DNA of 64,000 nucleotides from Nemophila menziesii (lineage: Eukaryota; Streptophyta; Magnoliopsida; Boraginales; Hydrophyllaceae): contig JARWIR010000010.1 in assembly GCA_029959085.1 (NCBI GenBank), positions 14,157,001-14,221,000 on the forward strand, in the 5' to 3' direction. Below are positions 56,787 through 64,000 of this stretch, piece after piece; the first letter of the stretch is position 1, and every line of letters starts with the position of its first letter. The translations under genes and the position numbers were made by a program. The notes below the pieces were generated by a model. That model saw nothing but the letters and a program-made list of their open reading frames with translations. It made no database searches and was not told the DNA's origin.

Positions 56787-57386
56787 TTAAAAATGGCCTG
56801 GACCCAACAATGGGCTGGGCCCATAAGGGATTGTACCCACACACATGGACATGGTAAAAAAAAGAAAAAAAAGAAATCTGGTTTGAACAAACCAAAAACA
56901 AAAGCGAGGGATGCTGATGGAGTTGGGGCGGCGGGCTGTGAATATGAGGATGGTGTGTATCTTCAGGGAGAACGATGGTGATGGTGGTGGGGCGGGGCTT
57001 CGATGGCGGCGAGAAACTGGGCTTCGTGATGGTGGAGAAAAACCTGATGGTGGAACGTGGCGGCAAGGCGGTTCAAACAATGATAGATCTGGTGCAGAAA
57101 TAACGAGTGGCGTTGGTTTTCTTGATCGGAGCGGCGGCGCCTGGTTTTCTGCTGCAGGAATGGCGGCAGATCTGAACGGAGAGGGCTTTTCTGGTTCAGC
57201 GGCTTTTCTGAATGGAGTGGTGTTGTTGGTGATGCTGCAGCGTTTCTCGGCAGAAGAGTCTTCACCAAACGAAGACATCCCACCATTCGTATGGAACAGA
57301 TCTGATGGAGAAGGTTTATAGCTTGGTGGTGGTGGAGAGGGTGGGGCGGTGTGAAGGTGAAGAGGGAAGGGGAAATGGGCGGCCAT
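56787..57386 (-). other. GC-rich island with long open frames, doubtful gene
   Basis: A 199-codon minus-strand frame rich in Pro, Ser and Arg (for example PPSPPPPSYKPSP, SRSPVSRRHRSPAPPPSP) ends in a hydrophobic stretch. Plus-strand frames (56911-57321) are also open, as expected from GC-rich sequence. No domain recognised, no clear splice or TATA support. It may be a 5' gene fragment captured by a transposon, or composition alone. Confidence 0.25.
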
Positions 57387-57511
57387 GGTGGGGCGGTGTG
57401 AAGGTGAAGAGGGAAGGGAGTAGCCATGGTAGGGCAGTGTGAAGGTGAAGAGGGACGGGGAAGGGGGCGGCCATGGTGGGTCGGTGGGAAGTGGAAGAGG
57501 GTGGGTGGCGG
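57341..57511. repeat. Tandem repeat of 41-47 bp in the GC-rich island
   Basis: Three and a half units beginning GTGGGGCGGTGTGAAGGTGA and ending GGCCATG; the second unit is six bases shorter. Purine-rich on the plus strand. Confidence 0.75.
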
Positions 57512-57849
57512 TTTTCTGCGATGGGGGCGGACCAGTGAGAGAGAGAAGAGTAAAGGTGGGTTCAGAAACCCTAATAGGTTTTTGTTTTGGTATGGTTCAC
57601 TGTGAATATAAGAGAGAAAGGAGGGGTTTTAGGTCTTTTTATTGGGTTCTAGTTGAATTGGAAAGAGTAGTTAATAGCTTGATTGGATCTGGGCCTTATT
57701 TATCAACCCAAAAATCATGAGGCCTTTGTTTATAATTCACCCTTATACCTCCATCACTCTCTCTTTCACATGCCTCAAAAAATCACTCGCCATAAAGATA
57801 ACCCCAGTTTAAATATCTTTTGACCGGTGATAGATTCGGTTTTAAATAT
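57512..57849. other. Flank of the GC-rich island; no gene seen
   Basis: GGGCCTTATTTATCAACCC and AGGCCTTTGTTTATAATTCACCC near 57690-57745 resemble ends of small plant elements, but no partner was confirmed. Confidence 0.35.
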
Positions 57850-58285
57850 CCCATCATTTCTGTTTATACAAACTTTTCAAAGTACCGCTACAAATATAAT
57901 AGGCCACATCACATATCTCAGACTTCTGATTGTTTTGTAGGCACTCGTTAAATGACCATTCAGCCTCCTAGACTGCCAAAGTTGCTCCATTTGCTCCAAT
58001 GCTCCTAACCAAAACGAACGGAAGTTGTTGTTGGCTTCCAATAACAGTTCATGGTGTCCTCACGTGTCCATTCCAAGGGATTGACCTATCTGTTGCTTCA
58101 CCATGCGTTTGGGAGGCAAACTAATATAGACGAAGAGCCTGCCACGCCACTTTGGTAGAACCACAGTCTGCAATCAAATGTCTCACATCTTCACTAAGTA
58201 CTCCACACATATTACACCCAAATAATGTATGGATATCTTTTTGTACAAATTTTTTTCTAATGGAATTCGATCAAGTTCTGAAAGC
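57850..58285 (-). pseudogene. LINE zinc-binding region remnant
   Basis: Minus strand from about 58275: IRKKFVQKDIHTLFGCNMC, GVLSEDVRHLIADCGSTKV, AWQALRLY. This is the reverse-transcriptase zinc-binding (zf-RVT) pattern C-N-M-C ... H-L-I-A-D-C and a following Trp. Several stops afterwards. The beginning is cut by the copia-like LTR at 58286. Confidence 0.65.
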
Positions 58286-59843
58286 AATTAATTAATTAGA
58301 TATAAGGCAAGAGGTTTATCTTGTGTTTACCTCTTGAAGAGCAGCGGAAACAGAGTACGAAATTAGATAGCTTCAATCACGGATCTTCTCACAATGAAGA
58401 AAAACCTTTGTTCACAACCTAAGAGCCTAAGACCTTTTGATTTTGTGTGTTTTTCTTGTGAGGAGAGAAGAAAAAAGTAGAGAGGATATGAAGCGTTGAA
58501 TGAATATTAGAATTGTGTCTGACTTCTAACTCTCTCCTATTTGAGAATTTAGTGGGTCAGTTATTATCTTATCAGATAATGGATAGGTGTCAGTTATTTA
58601 TCAAACCCACGTCATAAAATAATACCTCATATATTGAATTTAAACATTTAAATTCAAAAACAAAATATTGTAACTGAATAATGGCGGACATAAATTAAAT
58701 CAATAAATATATAATATATATTTATTATATTTATTTCTTTCATTCTCCCACTCGCCACAATGAAATTACAACTTATCCATAGGATCCACATCTTATTACA
58801 TCATATCTCTTCTATACACATTTGAATAAAAAATATCATCATACTTGGCAAATAGGTCGTGCGACCGGCAAGCATATGAGCATACGTTACTAATAACCTG
58901 TTAGGGTACATAGTTGCTCAAAATAATTTCATCAGTTACGTCTTGCAATACCCCAGACTAACAATATGTTGTATCACATTACAGTAACTCATACCCTTTC
59001 AAATTTATATCACAACTTCTATGTGAAAACGAGTTCACTGTCATTTCGTTTATGTGTCTCACTATCATGTTATAGTCCGTATTGACTTACATGATCGATT
59101 AACCTGCAAGCACACATTTGATACACAATTCTAGTCTTCCCTTTACACTTATATCCTTTTATATTGATTAGGTTGCTTTCCCAAACATACCCCATTAGAC
59201 CGAATCATTTATGATCATCGGTAATGTGTTCAAAGTAGCATACACCTAATCAAGATATCAAGATATAGTCAAAAGTAATAAGGGCACAAATCAAAGGTAT
59301 CACACAGTGAAGAAACAGGGATCAATTCTTCACTTCCTTTTGGTCGAAAGCACACGTGGTATGACACACGTGTTATGGTATTATTCATATATCTCAAATC
59401 GTATGTCACAATTTTACAAAAATACCATACACATATATAATTAGACAAGCCTCGTTGCCTAAGATGAATTCTTCGATTGATCAACCCTTCTATGAAATCA
59501 ATCAAGCAATTCATATCTGGCTATTATAGACTAATTAGACAGTGGGATTCTACTTCGATCATAATATAAACTTAACATTGTTTATCCATGTTTATGATCT
59601 TAACTTAACACTTAGTTAAGGCGGCTATCTTAACTCAACTTATCTTAAGGGTTCTTCACTACTATAAGTGAGTCTCATCTTTGCACACTTCTTATGCCAA
59701 AGGCGATTGCCCGTGTGACAGGGGCAATCTCAGTCTATAGGACATACATACTTACAAAATCGCACGCAATAAATATAATACATATCAAACATGATATTAT
59801 TAAAATAAACAGTTAAATAAACATACTATTGGAAATATATACA
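58286..59843 (-). repeat. Ty1/copia-like LTR (putative)
   Basis: About 1.56 kb. Sense start TGTATATATTTCCAATAGTATG and end ATTAATTGCTTTCA, directly followed by the interrupted LINE coding GAACTTGATCG. Non-coding throughout. Features such as the sense stretch GCGTGCGATTTTGTAAGTATG, and CATTCTCCCACTCGCC on the plus strand, recall plant copia LTRs. No matching second LTR, primer-binding site or pol is in view, so it would be a solo LTR. Identity is inferred. Confidence 0.4.
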
Positions 59844-59845
59844 TG

Positions 59846-60327
59846 TGATGTCTCCCTATTTGTGATGAATTAATATTAGTTGTAGACATCATTTTTAGTG
59901 ATTTAGGAAGTCATTGAGTCGATTTTCTTGAGAAATGTTACACTTTCCTATTTTGAGTCTTGATTTAGTAAATTATTGTTTTTAGAGCATATTGGGTTTA
60001 ATTATTTATTTAGTGTGAACCTTTAAAGATAATTATGGAGATTAATTAGATTCCAAGTCAAAGACTAAGAGATATGGAAAGAGATAAGCATGGTAATTGG
60101 AGATAAAGAAAGAAAAGCTAAAAATATGGAAAAGGAAAAGCTGCCTTAAATCTGAATTTCACCACCCACGACCACAAATCAGCTTATATCTCAAAATTGG
60201 TGAGGAATTTTGAAGAACGGTCAAGAGCAGAGTTAAAGATCTTTCCGAGACGATGAATTTCGACTACTCATACGCGTTAAACGGATAAGAATTAAAGTTG
60301 TTAGGACCAAAAACAAAACGGGCCTGA
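59846..60327 (+). repeat. LTR M, truncated gypsy LTR start
   Basis: Begins TGATGTCTCCCTATTTGTG with imperfect partner GTAGACATCA. Collinear with the first 480 sense bases of the A LTR (TTAGAGCATATTGGGTTTAATT; GGACCAAAAACAAAACGGG). It breaks off where the minisatellite begins; it has no promoter part. Confidence 0.72.
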
Positions 60328-60389
60328 TTCATCGTCTAAACACCCCAAACACTACCAATTTTGAGATATAAGCTGTTGACCGTTCTTCA
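60328..60389. repeat. Inverted, scrambled copy of LTR M segments
   Basis: TTCATCGTCT (60328), ACCAATTTTGAGATATAAGCTG (60354-60375) and TTGACCGTTCTTCA are reverse complements of bases at 60247-60257, 60180-60201 and 60211-60224. The order of the last two is swapped relative to a simple inversion. Confidence 0.7.
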
Positions 60390-61025
60390 CCAAAAACACT
60401 AACATTTGACTCAAACTGTTGACTAAACACCCCAAACACTAACATTTGACTCAAACTGTTGACTAAACACCCCAAACACTCGAGTTTGACTCGAATAGTT
60501 GACTGAATACCCCCAAACACTAATATTTGACTCAAATAGTTGACTAAACACCCCAAACACTAACATTTGACTTGAATAGTTGACTAAACACCCCAAACAC
60601 TAACATTTGACTAGAATAGTTGACTAAACACCCCCAAACACTAACATTTGACTCGAATAGTTGACTAAACACCCCAAACACTAACATTTGACTCGAATAG
60701 TTGACTAAACGCCCCCAAACACTACCATTTGACTCGAATAGTTGACTAAACGCCCCCAAACACTACCATTTGACTCGAATAGTTGACTAAACACCCCAAA
60801 CACTAACATTTGACTCGAATAGTTGACTAAACACCCCAAACACTAACATTTGACTCGAATAGTTGACTGAATACCCCCAAACACTAACATTTGACTCAAA
60901 CTGTTGACTATACACCCCAAACACTAACATTTGACTCAAATTGTTGACTAAACACCCTAAAACGCTCGAGTTTGACTCGAATAGTTGACTGAATACCCCC
61001 AAACTCTCGAGTTTGACTCAAATTG
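60390..61025. repeat. Minisatellite of about sixteen 40-41 bp units
   Basis: Unit TTGACTAAACACCCCAAACA followed by CTAACATTTGACTCGAATAG; 41 bp where the C run has five Cs. Variants: TGAATACCCCC at the start, CTCGAG in place of CTAACA. Each unit holds two TTGACT cores. The minus strand lacks stops in all three frames over long stretches, giving spurious 71-75 codon ORFs with period-like peptides (VFSQLFESNVSVWG); I do not call these genes. Confidence 0.93.
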
Positions 61026-61084
61026 TTTGGTCGACGAGTTTATTATAAATTGAAAGTTTGGATCTCCCGGGCCTTCTGATGATG

Positions 61085-61170
61085 CTGGGTACGAATGAAA
61101 AAAAAGGAAAAAAAAAGAAGAAAGAAAGAAAAAAGCAAGAAAAAAGAATAAAAAAAGGAAGGAAATGAAA
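61085..61170. repeat. Purine-rich low-complexity tract
   Basis: A/G-only stretch (GAAAAAAAAGGAAAAAAAAAG, AAGAAAGAAAGAAAAAAGCAAG) separating the minisatellite from the CACTA subterminal region. Confidence 0.7.
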
Positions 61171-61196
61171 AAAAAAATTAATACCGGGACGCTTAA

Positions 61197-61466
61197 GTGT
61201 TTACCGACGACATGCTTGACATGAATATCGTCGGTAAAGTTTTAACGACCACATTCTTCGCCCTAGTCGTCGGTAAACGAAAACCAAAAATTTATTGGTC
61301 AAAATGGGCGGTCCATTTTCCCGCCCAAGGGGTTTACCGACGACTACTGAAAAGTAACCGTCGGTAAACCAAGACACGCAACAGTCATGCGTACGATTGT
61401 TTGACGCGTGGCACCTTTATCGACGACTAGGCCCGTTTTACCGACGACACGCGTGTCGTCGGTAAA
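61197..61466. repeat. CACTA subterminal repeats
   Basis: TTTACCGACGAC and its reverse complement GTCGTCGGTAAA recur near 61199, 61229 (ATCGTCGG), 61265, 61332, 61352 (ACCGTCGG), 61419 (ATCGACGAC) and 61437-61466. Such repeats are usual binding sites of CACTA (En/Spm) transposases. The last pair forms a perfect 30-bp palindrome. Confidence 0.75.
61437..61466. repeat. Perfect 30-bp palindrome
   Basis: TTTACCGACGACACG joined to its exact reverse complement CGTGTCGTCGGTAAA, made of two head-to-head subterminal repeats. It stands just before the probable transcript start (AAACCCTAGTGAGCTC). Confidence 0.9.
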
Positions 61467-62059
61467 CTTTTAATCTATTAAACCCTAGTGAGCTCATTTC
61501 TGAAACACAAAATCTTCAAACCTCTCTCAAAAAATTCCAATCCGAGCAAGAAAGAGCTATTTCGAGGCATCCCAACACTCAAACAACATCGAATATAAGT
61601 GATTTCATGCCAAAAATCCATTGTTTTTTCAATTATTTTTACTTTTTTTTTTAAATCAAATCCTAACTTTTTTGTTGTTTTTGTTCTTCCTCTCTACTTG
61701 CGTGGCATGGATTCGTGGACATCTGCAACACAAATTCCACGTATTAGGTACACGAAATCCTATTCAAAACCTAGTTTTTTTTTTTTAATTTAATAATTGA
61801 TTTTTTTTTTTTGGATTTGTATTTGATTTTTTTATGATTTCTGAATTATTGTGTTAGTATTAGGGATTGTTTAAACGTTTTTGTTAGTTAAATACACCAT
61901 GTAAATAGAATTTTTTGTAATTTTTAGCAAAATCAGGGTTTTGAATGATTTTTGGAATTTTTGTTAATTTTTGGATGTTATTGGATTAAATTGTAAATAT
62001 GTGGTGTGAATTGTAGGATTTAGAATGTGTGTATGTGAAGAATGTTGATATTTGTGAAA

Positions 62060-62455
62060 TTCAGGGACTTAATGTGAAAATAAAAATATTTATTTTTGTA
62101 AATATGAAACTTTTGAGGACTAAATTGCAATTTAAAAAACTTTACAATTTTGTATGACTTTAGGGTATTTTTTGTAAATTTATAATTATAAGGACTAAAA
62201 TGCAATTTAAAAAACTTTTAAAAAAATATTACGGAATATAGGGTATTTTTGTAATTTTTTAAAATATTAGGACTAAAATGCAATTTATAATATAAAGACT
62301 TTTAAAATTAATATATATTTATTTTTGTAAAGATATAAATTATAAGGACTAAATTGCAATTTAAAAAACTTAAAAAAAAATATTATAGACTTTAAGGGTA
62401 TTTTTGTAATATTTAATAAAAAGTGGACTAAAATGCAATTTATACTATATAGTCT
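62060..62455 (+). repeat. Degenerate AT-rich tandem repeats in a CACTA intron
   Basis: About four imperfect units built on GGACTAAAATGCAATTTA ... GGGTATTTTTGTAA at about 62115, 62190, 62265, 62350 and 62430. The region ends with ATAG directly before ATG 62495, so it is probably a leader intron. Confidence 0.6.
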
Positions 62456-62494
62456 TACAAAAAAACAAATTTATTAATTTTATTTAAATTATAG

Positions 62495-63425
62495 ATGGCC
62501 GATGTGATACCTAATTATCATCGTGGTGATGGTAACGGTGAAGATCCGAATTGGAATCAACCCCGCAACCTAAATGATTGTAACTAGCCGCCCGGTAATA
62601 TAAATTAATATATAAAATTCAATTAATATAAATTAGTAATTTAATTAATACAATTTCATTAAACAGTTAGGAGAAAAAGGAGACCCCGAACGATTTCGAC
62701 CTTGAAAACCGCCCAAGATGCAAAAGAGAAATTAGGTGGGCCCTTACCAGTCGACTTCTGCTTCCTAGATGACACGTGGAACCCATACAGTGAGTATGGG
62801 AAGCACGTGGCCCAAGTAGTGGGGACCGCGGTCCGAGACACAGTCCCTCCGTACTATAGACAGTGGATTGATGTCCCGAGGACACTCAAATCCATGATTC
62901 TCGAAAAACTCGAGGAGTTTTTCAACCTCGAGGAGTGGAGGGCCCGAGAGGATTGGAACTTTATCAGCGGGAGGCTACAATCGTCTCAGGCCACAGCCTA
63001 TAGGCGGTGGAAGCATGACCTTAAGGCTGACTACTACGATACGGACGAGATTCCTCCGGAGGTGCTTCCCGAGGATTGGCAGAGAACCCTTGAGATGCTG
63101 AATGACCCGAACAAAAAGGTAAAATTATAATTTAATTATTTTATTATTAAATTAGTTTTTAACTATTTTTTTAACTTGAATTGTAACAGGCTCAGGCGGA
63201 GATTAATAAAAAGAATAGGCAGCTGCAGAAGAAGCCGAACAAGTCAGGTTCTAGGAACCAAACACAGACCCGGCACGAGATTATCGAGGTATAAATTCTT
63301 AAAGTAAAAATAAAATTTATTAGTTATTTAATTTAATTTTTTAATAATTATAATTTTTAATGTATATTTTATAGGGTAAGCTGAAGATTACTACAAAGGA
63401 TCCCTGAGCTTTCTGGACGAGTAGA
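62495..63425 (+). pseudogene. CACTA-encoded Transposase_24-like protein (Ptta/En/Spm)
   Basis: Spliced model: exon 62495-62594 (MADVIPNYHRGDGNGEDPN; stop at codon 31), intron to 62666, exon 62667-63118, intron to 63189, exon 63190-63288, intron to 63374, exon from 63375. All introns have GT..AG ends, are 70-90 bp and AT-rich, and keep the frame. The 452-base exon is open: AKEKLGGPLPVDFCFLDDT, WNPYSEYGKHVAQVVGTAV, PYYRQWIDVPRTLKSMILE, AYRRWKHDLKADYYDTDEI. Then EINKKNRQLQKKPNKSGSR and TRHEII. This is the plant En/Spm Transposase_24 pattern (PF03004). A stop falls in the last exon just before LTR L. Real upstream exons may begin near 61711 (MDSWTSATQIPRIR). Confidence 0.75.
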
Positions 63426-64000
63426 TGGTGGTCCTTTGTGTGTTCTAAAAATAAATGCAAATGATAATCGAACCACAACCGCAAGTGTACGGTTGTCCCA
63501 AGTAGTATATATGATAAAACAGATTCGTTCCAAGGACGGGATGGTTGACTACAATGTTTAGCAGATAATGATTGGTTGCACTTATGAAAACAAGTCAATA
63601 AAATAAGTTTGTTGGTTTTGTTTATTAAAACTACTAAATGAAAACAAATTGTAAATGCAAGTAAAAGCTAAGACGCAAGTAAAATGAGTGAAAACGCAAT
63701 ATGAGAAGTAGTACTTGAGAACGCAAGGATCCTCCCAATCTTATTTCCTAACTTATGTTGTTTAAGGGCTAAATTGGTCAATTACAATGGTCGGGATTCT
63801 AAAGTCCTTATACCCCCGTCAGGGTGGACTATAAGGCAATCCTAGGGTGTCACTAGTCCCGTCAGGGTAAATATGATCCACCTTTAGATGTTTAAGTTTT
63901 ATTACCTCATTGGCCCTAGAATTAGCTAAGTTCGTCAGAATCAATAGCTTCTATCCTAGATTGAATAAATGGTTCTGTATTTAAACCCTCCGTCAGGATG
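63426..64000 (-). repeat. LTR L, cut by window end
   Basis: Sense end ACACACAAAGGACCACCA; nearly the same as LTR K (8472 onward) including the CCCGTCAGGGT blocks. Inserted in the CACTA gene. The rest lies outside the window. Confidence 0.82.

Larger units (their letters stand above)
61171..63425 (+). mobile_element. CACTA (En/Spm) transposon, 5' part
   Basis: Subterminal repeats, leader and a spliced gene for a plant En/Spm-family protein. The 3' part is beyond LTR L, which is inserted in exon 5 at 63426, or is missing. I could not find the CACTA terminus itself; the left side has been taken over by the minisatellite and LTR M. Confidence 0.72.

Noticed and set aside
56663..56890. 75-codon minus ORF with a hydrophobic Phe-rich segment
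   Set aside because: Composition-driven, no start context, overlaps degenerate GGGG-TGTAC repeats; no recognisable family.
60329..61002. Minus-strand ORFs with repeated peptide VFSQLFESNVSVWG
   Set aside because: Produced by a 40-bp unit without stops in any minus frame; the unit is not a multiple of three, and there is no start context or flanking gene.
60328..61025. CRISPR-like array
   Set aside because: Units of 40-41 bp are directly adjacent with no unique spacers; a tandem minisatellite in plant DNA.

Overview
The window is repeat DNA from a flowering plant, probably a eudicot. It is AT-rich, and I found no convincing host gene, tRNA, rRNA, CRISPR array or bacterial operon. Almost everything is nested transposable elements: Ty3/gypsy LTR retrotransposons of an Athila/Tat-like type, L1-type LINEs with RNase H tails, a Ty1/copia remnant, a non-autonomous hAT element, a Stowaway-like MITE and the 5' part of a CACTA (En/Spm) transposon. 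The Athila/Tat assignment rests on a protease with a DLGA box, a primer-binding site of the TGGCGCC...GGGGA (tRNA-Asp) type and LTRs of about 1.5 kb.

Layout. 1-540: protease fragment of gypsy element C. 541-894 and 13713-14890: one LTR of element B, split by element A. 895-13707: element A, minus strand, with both LTRs, a 5-bp target duplication (ATAAT), gag, protease, RT, RNase H, integrase and a long accessory 3' region; LTR K lies between its protease and RT. 14891-19525: B internal remnant, copia gag remnant, MITE, RNase H remnant and AT-rich DNA. 19526-about 43445: element D, plus strand, carrying a hAT insertion (21899-22570), element E (24014-31875, minus strand, target duplication AGATG, most of pol deleted) and LTR P (34665-41714), itself interrupted by LINE O. 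43455-48366: two gag-bearing fragments, F and H, arranged tail to tail. 48367-53156: 3' half of element I, containing LINE G, followed by 5'-truncated LINE J. 55303-58285: intergenic DNA with a GC-rich island and a LINE remnant. 58286-59843: copia-like LTR. 59846-61025: truncated LTR M and a 40-bp minisatellite. About 61170-63425: CACTA element, cut by LTR L, which runs off the window.

The most notable signal is an accessory module between integrase and the 3' LTR of elements A, E, I and, in divergent form, D. In order on the element's sense strand it holds: a PPT-like 12-mer; a GC-rich block of CCGG and CCGTG-CACGG motifs in an AT-rich setting; a TATA box; a CA-rich leader; a small ORF (152 codons, intact in I) with a coiled-coil stretch and an acidic-serine tail; a 9-bp hairpin with a GGGA (GNRA) loop; and a long 3' region ending at the polypurine tract. 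It looks like a separately transcribed accessory gene. It persists in element E, where PR, RT, RNase H and most of IN are gone.
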